Assembly: GCA_031265875.1 (NCBI GenBank)
Contig: JAISCA010000007.1
Coordinates: forward strand, 124,001-188,000
Direction: 5' to 3'
Length of the DNA stretch: 64,000 bases
Source of the DNA: Propionibacteriaceae bacterium
Lineage (GTDB): Bacteria > Actinomycetota > Actinomycetes > Propionibacteriales > Propionibacteriaceae
Part shown: piece by piece, positions 1 to 8,800 of the stretch
How the letters are laid out: the number at the start of each line of letters is the position of its first letter
Numbering within the stretch: the stretch's first letter is position 1
Notes under the pieces: model-generated
Database searches by the model: none
What the model saw: the letters and a program-made list of their open reading frames with translations, nothing else
What the model was told of the DNA's origin: nothing
Made by a program: the position numbers and the translations under genes

Positions 1-572
1 CCGGGTTGGACGCGGTGACGCAGTACGAGCTCTGGAAGGCGGCCTGGAGCGCTCTGGCCAGCGCCAACTTCTTCGAGTTGGATTGGACCTTGGGCCGCCA
101 CAACACCTGGTTGGACAGCTTCACGCCGCTCACCTTCCTGGGCAATCATGATGTCACCCGGTTGGCCACGGCGGTCGGGCCGGACAAGCTCGTCTTGGCT
201 CTGGCGGTGCTCCTGACGGTCGGCGGCGTGCCGGCGATCTACTACGGCGACGAGCAGGGCTTCAGCGGGCGCAAATACGACCGGCCGGGCGGCGACGATG
301 AGATCAGGCCGGTCTTTCCGGCTCGGCCCGAGGAACTGTCGACCCTGGGCCAGTGGGTCTATCGCGCCCATCAGGACCTGATCGGACTGCGGCGCCGTCA
401 CGCCTGGCTGGTGGGGGCGCGCACCCAGACGGTCGAACTGTCCAACCTCCACTACCGCTACCTCAGCCAGGCCGACGGGTCCCGGATCGAGGTCGCGCTG
501 GACTTGGAGCCCGACCCCAGGGTCGAGATCCGCTCGGCCAGCGGCTCCCGCTTGTACGCCTGGCCGGACTAG
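1..572 (+). CDS. GH13 alpha-amylase family enzyme, 3' part only
   Basis: This is the C-terminal part of a glycoside hydrolase family 13 enzyme; the gene starts before the window and the reading frame is already open at position 3. About 188 residues are visible. The segment FLGNHDVTRL carries the conserved NHD of family region IV (the third acidic catalytic-site residue), and PAIYYGDEQGF is the typical strand and loop that follow it at the end of the catalytic barrel. A short beta-domain follows, ending in SRLYAWPD. Enzymes of this family cleave or transfer alpha-glucosidic bonds; the visible part does not fix the substrate (amylase, glucosidase or sucrose/trehalose-type enzymes are all possible). 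The stop codon TAG coincides with the CTAG end of a palindromic repeat, so the insertion may have set the C-terminus. Confidence 0.85.
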   Translation, partial: GLDAVTQYELWKAAWSALASANFFELDWTLGRHNTWLDSFTPLTFLGNHDVTRLATAVGPDKLVLALAVLLTVGGVPAIYYGDEQGFSGRKYDRPGGDDEIRPVFPARPEELSTLGQWVYRAHQDLIGLRRRHAWLVGARTQTVELSNLHYRYLSQADGSRIEVALDLEPDPRVEIRSASGSRLYAWPD

Positions 573-736
573 TGTCGTGTTAGGGAGGTTGTTGACGCCT
601 TTGAGGATGGGCGTCAGACGGGGTGGATCGCAAGGCGGAAGAAGGAGCCGGGCTGGACGCCCGGCGACTGATGACAACGCCGCGAGGCGCCCCGTCTGAC
701 GTTCATCCCGTCAGGAACTTCCCTAACACGACACTA
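569..736. repeat. R2 palindromic element, copy 1
   Basis: A 168-bp imperfect palindrome bounded by CTAGTGTC and GACACTAG. The outer arms pair over GTGTTAGGGA / TCCCTAACAC, and the inner arms over GCGTCAGACGGGG / CCCCGTCTGACG, so the whole element could fold as one long hairpin. It has no open reading frame worth calling. It starts within the stop codon of the amylase-family gene. Two more copies lie at 28790 and 37391. The length, inverted ends and flanking CTAG suggest a MITE-like mobile repeat, but no transposase was seen in the window. Confidence 0.75.
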
Positions 737-869
737 GTGTCCCGGTCGAGGCGGTCCAAGGACGTACGGGGGACGTACGGCTGTGGACAGGCGCCGTGGG
801 CCAGCCGGTGGGCCAGCGCCCGGATCGCCCTCTCGTGACGGCGGCGCCGCCGAGAGGGCGCTTCCGAGC

Positions 870-955
870 TGGGACAGACCGAGAACTAGCGTTGTAAGTT
901 CTCGGCCCTTCGTGGTCGAGAACTAACGTCGGAACCGCCCTGTCGGCGTCGGGCC
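870..955. repeat. R3 repeat, copy a (in the 570-1042 gap)
   Basis: Between the R2 copy and the LCP gene, bases 737-1042 contain no convincing gene. They hold an inverted repeat, CGCCCTCTCG / CGAGAGGGCG (about 826-860), and then the R3 motif: GGGACAGACC, the hairpin CCGAGAACTA..TAAGTTCTCGG, and a conserved tail reading GTCGGAACCGCCCTGTCGG. The same tail and a GTAAGT-plus-hairpin arrangement recur near 39.3, 50.4 and 56.5 kb. The stretch may also hold the promoter of the LCP gene, but I see no clear -10/-35 pair. Confidence 0.5.
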
Positions 956-1042
956 TCGGCCCGGCCCCTGACGGACGGGCGCTGGTTGGGGCGTCCCGCT
1001 ACGATGAAGGCGTTCATCAGTCTCCTCCAGAGAGGCCTAGTC

Positions 1043-2770
1043 ATGACCTCGCCAGGCAATTTCTTGGTGGAGCCTAAGGGTCTGCCGGAGCGGACCGGCC
1101 CAGCCGGTCGATCCGATCCAGCGGAGCGGCTCAGCTTCGGCCCGTCCAGCGGGTCCAGCCCGGCCGACCAGTTCGACGGCCCGGTCGCGCGGCGGGCCGC
1201 TCCGGGTGACAACCCGAACGACGGGCCGGCCTCGGCCGGCTCCCAGAACAGGCAACGGGCCGGCCGGCGAGCCGTCGGACCGATCTCCCGGGTCGACTCG
1301 GTCGGGTTCGGCGGGGCGCTGGCTTGGACCATCGGGGGCGCCATTTTGCCCGGCCTGGGTTTGCTCCGGGCCAAGCGGCGTTGGGCTGGGATCTCGGCCT
1401 TGGTCTTGACCGTGGCCGCGGTGGCGGGTCTGGTCTATCTCTCCCAGCACCGTCAAGTGGTCTTCAACTTTCTGGCCCGGGCTGACTGGCTGCGGCTAGC
1501 CGCCCTCGGCTTGGCGCTGCTGGCGGTGGCTTGGTCGGCGCTCTGCGTCGTCACTTACTACTGCCTGGCCCCACGGGGGCTGGTGGTGGGCCAGCGCCTA
1601 ATGGCCGCCGCGCTCGTGCTCTGCCTGACGCTGGGGCTGTCCATGCCCTTGGCGGTGGGGGTCAGGTACACCGTGGCCCAAGCCAACTTGCTCTCGGCCG
1701 TCTTCGGCGACGAGCTGATCCAGTCGGTCACCCTGCCCACTTTCACCCCCGGCACGGCCGGTGATCCCTGGGCCAACACGCCCAGAGTCAACATCCTTTT
1801 GCTGGGATACGACCGGGGCCTGAGCCTGGGCCGGACCGAGTCCCAGGGGGGATTGACCGACACCATCATGGTGGCCAGCATCGACACCAAGACGGGCAAC
1901 ACCGTATTGACGTCCTTGCCGCGGAACACGGCCCGGATGCCGTTCCCGCCCGATTCGCCCCTGCGCGACAAGTTCCCGCGCGGTTGGTACAACGGTTACG
2001 ACTCCGACAACCTGGAGTGGATGCTCAACACGATGTACCACAACCTGCCCCGGCTGGTGAAGGACGACATCATCGGGCCGACCGCCAATCTGGGGGCCGA
2101 CGCGGTCAAGCTGTCGGTCGGGCAAGCCTTGGGCATCAAGATCGACTACTACATCCTGGTCAACATCGACGGCGCCACCGATCTGATCGACGCCATCGGC
2201 GGTATCACGATCAACATCAACAAGCGCATCCCGACCGATTTCGGCTGGCTCGAACCCGGCCCCGACCAGCACCTCAACGGCACCGACGCGGTGCAGTACG
2301 CGCGCAGCCGCAAGGCCGACGACGACTACCACCGGATGGCCCGGCAGCGCTGCGTCATCAACGCCATCGTCCGGCAAGCCGACATGGCCACCATCTTGAC
2401 CCGGTACGAGGCCATCGCCACGGCCGGCTCGCAGCTGGTCCGGACCGACCTGCCCGCCACCATGCTGCCAGCCCTGTTGGAACTGGCTTTGCGGGTCAGA
2501 GACGGCAGTCTGACCGGCATGCAGTTCACCAGCGGCGAGAACGGTTTCCGTTCCGGCAATCCAGACTTCGACCTCATGGCCGAGCGTTTCGCCGAGGCCA
2601 TCGCCGCCTCCACCGCGCCCGCCCCGGCCCCGGACCCGTCCACCAGCGCCACTCCGCTCGACCCCACCCAGCCAGACCCCGGCCCAGTCGACCCGGCCCC
2701 GGCCACCTCAGCCCCGTCCAACATGTCCGACACTCAAAACATGACCGACTTCTGCGCCTACAACCCGTGA
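1043..2770 (+). CDS. LytR-CpsA-Psr (LCP) family cell-wall glycopolymer ligase
   Basis: LCP enzymes sit in the cytoplasmic membrane and transfer undecaprenyl-linked glycopolymers (teichoic acid, capsule, arabinogalactan-like) onto peptidoglycan outside the cell. After a charged, disordered cytoplasmic N-terminus come about four hydrophobic segments (roughly residues 90-220), then the LCP domain: VNILLLGYDRG, a TDTIMVASIDTKTG strand, SLPRNTARM with the conserved arginine, the VGQALGIKIDYYILVNIDG stretch, and YARSRKADDDYHRMARQR near its end. A proline/threonine-rich tail follows. I chose ATG at 1043 because GAGAGG lies about 8 bases upstream; in-frame starts at 986 and 1004 are possible. About 575 residues. 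Two further LCP genes lie at 29.7-33.0 kb. Confidence 0.88.
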   Translation: MTSPGNFLVEPKGLPERTGPAGRSDPAERLSFGPSSGSSPADQFDGPVARRAAPGDNPNDGPASAGSQNRQRAGRRAVGPISRVDSVGFGGALAWTIGGAILPGLGLLRAKRRWAGISALVLTVAAVAGLVYLSQHRQVVFNFLARADWLRLAALGLALLAVAWSALCVVTYYCLAPRGLVVGQRLMAAALVLCLTLGLSMPLAVGVRYTVAQANLLSAVFGDELIQSVTLPTFTPGTAGDPWANTPRVNILLLGYDRGLSLGRTESQGGLTDTIMVASIDTKTGNTVLTSLPRNTARMPFPPDSPLRDKFPRGWYNGYDSDNLEWMLNTMYHNLPRLVKDDIIGPTANLGADAVKLSVGQALGIKIDYYILVNIDGATDLIDAIGGITININKRIPTDFGWLEPGPDQHLNGTDAVQYARSRKADDDYHRMARQRCVINAIVRQADMATILTRYEAIATAGSQLVRTDLPATMLPALLELALRVRDGSLTGMQFTSGENGFRSGNPDFDLMAERFAEAIAASTAPAPAPDPSTSATPLDPTQPDPGPVDPAPATSAPSNMSDTQNMTDFCAYNP

Positions 2771-2805
2771 TGCCGCCGGGCTGTCCGGTCCCGGAGCCGC
2801 CGTCT

Positions 2806-2905
2806 TCAAGCCGTCAGGGTCGATAGACACGATTGAGGCGAACGTCAAGCGCTCGTGCTTGTAAGGGAGCCGATTGAAGCGTTTGGAACTCGCGGAGTCG
2901 ATAGA
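2806..2905 (+). repeat. R1 structured repeat, copy A
   Basis: A roughly 85-bp unit reading GATAGACACGATTGAGGCG, then hairpin 1 (CAAGC..GCTTG), a spacer with GGGAGCCGATTGAAG, and hairpin 2 (ACTC..GAGT), closed by GTCGATAG. It is preceded by the tail of another unit (CCGTCAGGGTCGATAG), so it was once part of a tandem array. It lies 25 bp upstream of the DUF3791-like gene, in the same orientation. Other copies are at 25.7, 45.2 and 47.7 kb. Confidence 0.75.
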
Positions 2906-2929
2906 ATTGCGACCCAAGGAAGGCAGCGT

Positions 2930-3145
2930 ATGGACGAGAAGACCCGTGATGAGAACCTCTTGGTGGTCGCCGCCGTGGAGGGGTATTCGCGTCGCCATCA
3001 TGTGCCTGCGCGCGAGACCATCAGAACGTTCGCTCGTGAGGGGTTGCTGCGGCTGATCCGCGACAATTATCCAGTGCTTCACAGCCAAAGTCTCGACGAG
3101 AGCGTCGACTTCGCCGAGGACGTTCTCGCTCGTACCGGAGCCTGA
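2930..3145 (+). CDS. DUF3791-like small protein (putative antitoxin or partner)
   Basis: A 71-residue protein starting at ATG 2930 (AAGGAAGG just upstream). The C-terminal half, IRDNYPVLHSQSLDESVDF, resembles the DUF3791 pattern in which a Y..LHTQ-type motif precedes a short acidic helix; the rest is helical. DUF3791 proteins are commonly encoded beside DUF3990 proteins, and the next gene, 1 bp away, is DUF3990. Small size, tight spacing and this pairing suggest the antitoxin or immunity half of a two- or three-gene module. That function is inferred; I see no DNA-binding motif. An upstream in-frame start at 2855 would lie inside the R1 repeat and is unlikely. Confidence 0.6.
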   Translation: MDEKTRDENLLVVAAVEGYSRRHHVPARETIRTFAREGLLRLIRDNYPVLHSQSLDESVDFAEDVLARTGA

Positions 3146-3146
3146 A

Positions 3147-3620
3147 TTGATTACCGTGTATCACGGCAGCAATGCGCTGTTCGACCGTCCCGACTTGGGT
3201 TTGGGTCGTAACCGTCGCGACTTCGGCTCGGGCTTCTACACCACCACACTGCGGTCGCAAGCCGAGGACTGGGCTAGGAGCGTGACCGAGCGGTTCGGCG
3301 GAGAGGCCTACCTGTACGTCTTCGAGTTCGATCTCGCCGACGATCTGTCGGTGCAGGCGTTCTCTGGGATCAGTCTCGAGTGGTTGGACATGGTGAAAGC
3401 CAATCGGATGCGGGGCGGTGTCCAGCACGATTTCGACGTGGTGATCGGACCGGTGGCCAACGACAACACAGTCCGCACGGTCTCCCTCTACGTCGCTGGG
3501 GTATACGACGCCGAAGAAGCCATGCGGCGGTTGCGCTACTTCAAAGCGAACGATCAAGTCTCAATCCATACCAAGCGGGCGATGGCGCGGCTGGAGTTGA
3601 AAGGGCGTGAACATGTCTGA
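3147..3620 (+). CDS. DUF3990 protein, ADP-ribosyltransferase-like fold (putative toxin)
   Basis: A 157-residue protein with the DUF3990 signature: N-terminal VYHGSN, then LGRNRRDFGSGFYTTT (the F..GFY.T motif), QAEDWA, and a later VIGPVANDN segment. DUF3990 is related to ADP-ribosyltransferase/RES-type folds, where the Y-H-G and GFY.T pieces shape the NAD pocket. This makes an NAD-using toxin plausible, though this is family-level inference. The start is TTG at 3147 with CGGAG six bases upstream, giving the usual short N-terminus before VYHGS; GTG 3156 is the alternative. It is sandwiched between two small genes and overlaps the second. Confidence 0.75.
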   Translation: MITVYHGSNALFDRPDLGLGRNRRDFGSGFYTTTLRSQAEDWARSVTERFGGEAYLYVFEFDLADDLSVQAFSGISLEWLDMVKANRMRGGVQHDFDVVIGPVANDNTVRTVSLYVAGVYDAEEAMRRLRYFKANDQVSIHTKRAMARLELKGREHV

Positions 3621-3846
3621 GGATCGACTCGTCTACAAAGGCCAGGACGTGACCCTAGATGTCACGTTCAAGATCGAGCACGTCGTCCGTATCGTCGCCG
3701 AACAACGACAGATGACCTTCGACGACGCCTATGCCAGCTTCGTCGGCACCCACGCCTACGAGGCGCTCCAGAGACCCAACTCCCTGATGTGGGCCGAGAG
3801 CGCCGAGTACATCGCCGACCGCTACTTCGAGGAAGCCTCAGGCTAG
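3613..3846 (+). CDS. small helical partner of the DUF3990 gene
   Basis: A 77-residue acidic protein, ATG at 3613, overlapping the DUF3990 stop by 8 bases, so it is probably translationally coupled. It shows a helical N-terminal half (FKIEHVVRIVAEQRQMTFDDAY) and a C-terminal block YEALQRPNSLMWAESAEYIADRYFEE. The block resembles the terminal helix pair of small proteins that commonly accompany DUF3990 (possibly DUF3791 again). I do not recognise it firmly. Its position makes it a second candidate antitoxin. Confidence 0.55.
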   Translation: MSEDRLVYKGQDVTLDVTFKIEHVVRIVAEQRQMTFDDAYASFVGTHAYEALQRPNSLMWAESAEYIADRYFEEASG

Positions 3847-3870
3847 CCGAGCCAAACGCCCGCGCGAATG

Positions 3871-3903
3871 GTCCTTATGTCTTAATCATTAGGACATAAG
3901 GAC
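3871..3903. terminator. AT-rich perfect inverted repeat between convergent genes
   Basis: GTCCTTATGTC at 3871-3881 is exactly repeated in inverse at 3893-3903, with an 11-base AT-rich loop. It lies between the rightward DUF3990 operon (ending 3846) and the leftward DUF6157 gene (ending 3916), which fits a bidirectional terminator. The AT content is far above the surroundings, so an operator or an integration scar is also possible. Confidence 0.5.
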
Positions 3904-3915
3904 ACGACCCTCGAC

Positions 3916-4350
3916 TCAGCGGGCTCGGGAGCCTCGCATGGCTTGCTTGACCTGAACCGGGGCGCCGTCGAGGGGGGACACGCCGGCGGCGAAGGCCTCG
4001 TACTCGGGCGTGCCGACGCCGTACAGGGCGACCCGGCCTTGGGCGTCGGAATGCACGCCCCAGCCGTAGCGCTTGCCGAGGTCGCTGGCGCGCAGGCAGG
4101 CCTGCCCCTTGCTGAAGAACTCCGCTCGTGCCGCCACCCGTTGGTCTGCTTCGACGCCTCTGCGGTCCGCCCACACGGTGAAGATCACGTCGTCCGAGGT
4201 GAGTGTGTACGGAGCGGCCTGGATCAGCGCCCAAGTCCGCGCCGCCACCGATGGGTTGTCTCCGGCCGGAGGTTCAGTCGCTGCCGTCACCGTCGAGTCA
4301 GGCGCGACAGCGATGAACGTGTCGACGTAGTTCGTGGTGTGAGTCGCCAT
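3916..4350 (-). CDS. DUF6157 family protein
   Basis: A 144-residue cytoplasmic protein. It opens with MATHTTNYVDTFIAVAPD and contains LTSDDVIFTVWADR, FFSKGQACLRASDLGKRYGWG and YEAFAAG, which together match the DUF6157 family as I know it (HTTNYxxTFIxVAxD, TSDDVIF, FFSKGQACLR). The family's function is unknown. It is convergent with the DUF3990 module and divergent from the integrase remnant, so it is probably island cargo. Length is normal for the family and the gene looks intact. Confidence 0.75.
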   Translation of the reverse strand: MATHTTNYVDTFIAVAPDSTVTAATEPPAGDNPSVAARTWALIQAAPYTLTSDDVIFTVWADRRGVEADQRVAARAEFFSKGQACLRASDLGKRYGWGVHSDAQGRVALYGVGTPEYEAFAAGVSPLDGAPVQVKQAMRGSRAR

Positions 4351-4403
4351 GGCGAAAGCTTACTGGTCTTTTCAATCAGTCCTTCCTGGCGTCGGCATCG
4401 GGG

Positions 4404-4824
4404 GTGGCGGAACGCTTGGTCGAGTATTGCGCTCCGTACACCTTCCAGACCAAGGGCGATGCCCGTGCTTGGCTCGACCAAGAGCAGGAACTCATCAGCT
4501 CCGGAGAGTGGACGCCACCGGCCGAGCGCATCATCGAGGCTCGCCGTGACGAGGAGGCCCGCCGCAACGCCCTGACCATCGCCACCTTTGGAACCGCCTA
4601 CGTGGAGAGCAGGCCCAGCGCGGGCACTAGGTCGCGCTACCGGCAATTGCTCAGCTTCTACATCCTGGACGAGCCGCTGCCATCGAAGAAGAAGGACGGC
4701 AAGCCCAAGGTCTACACGACGATCCGCACGACTGGGACAACCCCATCGGCAAACTCAAGACCGACAGCAGCGATCACAGCCTCGCCATCCTCAAGCCACG
4801 CGTGGACGAGATTTGGGAGTTTGG
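4404..4824 (+). pseudogene. tyrosine integrase remnant fused to an unknown 3' end
   Basis: The frame from GTG 4404 gives YCAPYTFQTKGDARAWLDQE and GEWTPPAER, the arm-type N-terminal pattern of actinobacterial phage/ICE integrases, then TFGTAYVESRPSAGTRSRY, the start of a core-binding domain. The catalytic domain is missing. Just after KPKVY (about 4715) the frame becomes unconvincing; shifting one base gives a coherent stretch DDPHDWDNPIGKL and SLAILKPRVDEIWEFG ending in TAG at 4824. The gene thus looks 5'-truncated, recombined with another gene and frameshifted. It is good evidence that the surrounding island came in through an integrase. I could not identify the 3' segment. Confidence 0.6.
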
Positions 4825-4874
4825 ATAGGGCGAAACCGACCCTATCTTGCCTGTCGCAAGAAGGTACGCCTTAA

Positions 4875-5122
4875 CAGCGCCACGTGTCAGGTCGGCCTCT
4901 ATGTGCCCCTTACCCTACCGGACCACTCGGGCCCCGTGGATGTCCGGTTGAGAGCGCGCCAGCCGTCCGTCGTGCCGAGACCAGCGACTCCTCGCAGTGC
5001 ACAGCTAACGTGAGAAGGCGCATGAGGATGTAGGTGCGGATGTCCATGAGGATGTACGTCAGGACGCATAAGGGCACAGACTTGCCGAATGCCACCTCCT
5101 TCAAGCCGTCCCAGCTTCGTCT
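4875..5122. other. gap between the integrase remnant and the RM operon
   Basis: No gene is supported here. Around 5017-5075 a short degenerate direct repeat occurs, with ATGAGGATGTA appearing twice and GCGGATGTCC between. The leftward RM operon ends at 5123 and nothing clearly marks its terminator. Confidence 0.35.
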
Positions 5123-5848
5123 TCATGCGGGCGTCCTTCTTGGTTCTGCGACGGCTCCGAGCCAGAGCGTTGCGCCGATCCTGGCGAGTTCGTCTTTGCG
5201 GGGGTGGGCGTCGGGCATGGCTCGTACCACGGTCTCCCAGAACGCTTGTCCGTGGTTGGGCTCGCGGAGGTGGGCCAATTCGTGGAGGAGCACGTATTCG
5301 ACCAGGCGCGGGACGAGTTGGAGCGTTGCCCAGTGGATGCGGATGCGCCCGTCGGGCGTATTCGAGCCCCACTTGTGGCCGAGGTCGGTCACTTCGACCT
5401 TCTTCGGCGCGACCCGAAGCCGTTCCGCCCATGCCTCGGCGCGCGGGCGGAGCCATGCCTCCCCTCTGGTCGAGTACCAGGCGACTATGGCGGCGCGTCC
5501 CGTGCTTTGGCGGATCAGTCTCTCAGGCAAGGAGAGCCGCCCTTGCTGGAGGGTCACAGAGTCGCCGTCCCCGACGACCTGGAGCCGGTAGTTGCGCCCG
5601 AGGTACGCGAGACCTTCGCCGGTCACCAGTTCCTTGACGACCGCCTCCGCGGCCAGCGCCTCCTTGATGGCCAGCTTGTCGTACACCCAGCGACGACGCG
5701 AGGTCAGGAAGGATTGGAGTTCCTCCTCCGTCACGTCCTCGGCGGCCCGCATGGCCAGGGAACCGTCAGCCTCGACAGTCAGCCGGGCCTTGCGGCTCGG
5801 CCCGGCGGTCTCCACGGCGACGGGCATCCCATCCAAGGTCAACGTCAT
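5123..5848 (-). CDS. YgjP-like zinc metallopeptidase (DUF45) linked to type I RM
   Basis: A 241-residue protein of the YgjP/DUF45 family. The zinc site is plain: VEYVLLHELAHLREPNHGQAFW, giving HELAH at about residues 184-188 and the third ligand in the downstream NHG.AFW. It is preceded by the typical KWGSNTPDGRIRIHWATL strand. The family is predicted to be a cytoplasmic gluzincin-type peptidase of unknown substrate. Its ATG overlaps the hsdR stop (ATGA), so it is the fourth coupled gene of the operon. YgjP-like genes are often found at the end of type I restriction operons, where they may process or regulate the complex; that role is inference. Confidence 0.82.
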   Translation of the reverse strand: MTLTLDGMPVAVETAGPSRKARLTVEADGSLAMRAAEDVTEEELQSFLTSRRRWVYDKLAIKEALAAEAVVKELVTGEGLAYLGRNYRLQVVGDGDSVTLQQGRLSLPERLIRQSTGRAAIVAWYSTRGEAWLRPRAEAWAERLRVAPKKVEVTDLGHKWGSNTPDGRIRIHWATLQLVPRLVEYVLLHELAHLREPNHGQAFWETVVRAMPDAHPRKDELARIGATLWLGAVAEPRRTPA

Positions 5849-8800
5849 GCGGCTGCCCCCGCTTTGGCGATGAGGCGACGGTTGGCGCGGCCCAAGTCCA
5901 TCAGCCGGTCGGCGATGGCCTCTTGTTCCTCGAGCGGGTAGATGTCACGGCTGTCGATCAGCCGGATGAGGTTGTTGCGCAGGTCGGCCTGGGCCTGGCC
6001 GTTCTTCCAGAAGCGGACCATCTTGGCCCGTCCGGTGAACTCGACGACGACCTTCTCGCTGAGGTACACGATGTCGGCGTACACGGGCGGAGGCACGTCC
6101 GCCGATCCGTACTCCTCAAGAAGCACGCCGAGGAAGCGTTCGATGAGCGAGTCCTGCTTGTCGCCGGAGTCCTGGGCGGCGACCTCGCTGGCCATCGACT
6201 CCAGGGCCAGAGCCAACTGCTCCCACTTGCCGCGCAGCGACGCCAAGATGTCCTCCAGCCGCTTCGAGAGCTTGGCGTAGCGGGCCGGGTCGACGTCGAA
6301 GTTCTTGCGGATGTGGTAGCGCAGCGCGTGTTCCATCTCGGAGGCCTTGGTCTTGGCCGAGGTCAGGCCACTCACCCGTGCGAAGAAGTCCGGATCGGTG
6401 ATGGAGACGGGCGTGATCTTGGTCTCGATGTCGAGGGCGATGATGTGCTCGTCGATCAGCTCGCGCACCTTCGCCCCATAGAGGGACGGGTCGAACCCTT
6501 CCAGGCCGTCGTCGCGGTAGTGGCAGGCAGCCTTGCGTTGGATGAGGCCGAACTGTTTGGCGTCTTTTACGAAGGGCAACGCCTCGGGCCGGGGCATGAT
6601 CATGTCCAGGAGTGTCAAGAACTGTTTCAGGAGTGCGCCGAACCGGGCCCGGAGCGCCTGGTCCTCCAGAACCTCGACGCAAGCGTCCACGTCGTCCTCG
6701 CTGTCGAAAGTGTCAATTCCGGCCTGGGCGAAGATGGCGGCGACGCGGGCGTGGCGGTCGCGCAGTTTGGGCACTTCCTCCTTGACCGAGGTCAGCGCCC
6801 CAATGGTGTCGGCGGCGTCCTCGGCGGCATATGAGGCCAATGCCTGTTGGAGGTGGGAACCGACACCGAAGTAGTCCACGACCAGGCCGAACGGCTTGCC
6901 CTCCGAAGTGCGATTGACGCGGGCGATGGCCTGGAGCAGTTCGGCGTCCTGCGCGAACCGGTCGAGGTAGAGCACCTGCTCGACGGGAGCGTCGAAGCCG
7001 GTCAGCAGCATCGTCCGGACGATCAGGAACGCCAACGGTGAGGACTTTTCGGCCTCTGGACCGAGTGGTTTCTTGAAGCGGGCGATGGCCGCGTCCTGCT
7101 GGGCTTTGTCGGACCACTCGGCCCAGTCCGGCGGATCGTTGTGGCTGCCGGAAATGACCGTGGCGAACTCTAGGCCCTTGATCGCGTCGAGGTTCGGCCG
7201 GGCGCGGGCTAGGAGTTGGGTGCGCAACGGCAGGCCGTCGATCCGGTCGGTAGCGGACGCCTCGCGCATGTCCTCCGACAGCCCTTCGATCTCGGCCACA
7301 AGGGCGTCACGGGCTTCAACGAGGGCATCTCGGTAGCGGACGGCGGCCAAGCGGCTGCTGGCCGCGACCTGGGCCTTGAAGCCGCCGGGCATGACCGTGG
7401 AGACGTAGTGCAGGATCATTGACTTGGCCTTGGCGGCGATCAATTCGGGCGCTTCCAGCACCGAACCGGTCGTCGCGTAGCGCTGCTTCAGAACCTCCAA
7501 TTCCTCGGGGGCATGCTCGGCGAACATGTCCTCGAACAGTTCGTCCAAGTCGGAGCCGCCGCTGACCGCGCCCTTGGCCGTCTTGCCCTCGTACAGGATC
7601 GGCACGACCGTGCCGTCGGCCTCGGCGTCGCGGATCGTGTACACGTCGAGGAACGAGCCGAAGATGTCGGTCGTCCGCTTCTTGTCGGCCCGCATGATCG
7701 GCGTGCCGGTGAAGCCGATCTTGGCCGCGTTCGGCAGCGCGGCCATGAGGTTGGCGTGCAACACGGAGGTCTGGGACCGGTGGGCCTCGTCCACCAGCAC
7801 GAGGATCGTCTCGTCCGAGTTGAGCACTCCCAGCGGCTCGGCTTCTTCTCGCCCGAGGCCGTCGTAGGCCGACCCCACCGCATCCGGGTCCTGGTACTTC
7901 TGGATCATGGCGAAGACCAGGCCGGGGCCATGCTCGGACAGTAGCCCAGACAGTTGGCGCACTCGCCGCGCCCGGCGGACCGTCTCGCCCGAGAGTTTGG
8001 CCGTGGCGCTGAGTTGCTTCTCCAGGTCCGTCCGGTCGGTCACGGCGACGACCTTGAACGCCTGCAAGTCGTGATAGGAGCGCATGGCCCGGACCAAGAA
8101 CACCATCGTCAGCGACTTGCCCGACCCCTGGGTGTGCCAGATCAACCCGCCCCGCCGGTCGTTCTCCCCGTCCTGCTCGCGGGTCGGGCCGGTGCGCAGC
8201 CGGACGAGGGCCTTCCCCACGGCCCGGTACTGCTGGTAGTGGGCCACGACCTTGACTCGCCGGCCGTTGACCTCGGCGAACAGCGTGAAATGGCGCACGA
8301 TGTCGAGCAGGTTGGCCGGGGTGAGCATCCCGGCCACGAGCAGCTCCTGGCCGGTCAAGTCGGCGGGATTCTTGCCCAGCGACTCCGCCAGTGCTTCTTG
8401 GGTCAGCGGGTACGGGTCGCGCCACTCCAGGTAGTGCTCCGGGCCACCAGTGAATGTGCTCGCCCTGGCCGCCTCGTCACAGGTCGCCACGACGAACTGG
8501 TTGGTCCAGAACAACTGCTCATTACCCTCGTGGTAGCCGCGCTGGTTGGCGTAACGGCGCAACTGGTCGACGCCCTCGGCCATCGGGTCGGTCACGTAGG
8601 GGCTCTTGCACTCGACCACGACCAGCGGGACGCCGTTGACGAACAGCACGATGTCCGGCACGACGTACTTGTGGGCCGTGCTCCCCGGCTCGTCCACTCG
8701 GAACTGGCTGATGGCCAGGAAGTCGTTGCGTTCAGGACGCTCGAAGTCGATGTACTGGAGCCGCTGGTTCCGCCCCTGATCCCAACCCGGCAGCCCCGCC

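Noticed and set aside
623..838. 71-residue open frame
   Set aside because: Lies inside the R2 palindrome, no ribosome-binding site and no similarity.
2820..2905. R1 copy read as part of the small gene (start at 2855)
   Set aside because: The sequence is a repeat present at other intergenic sites; the ribosome-binding site and family match support ATG 2930.
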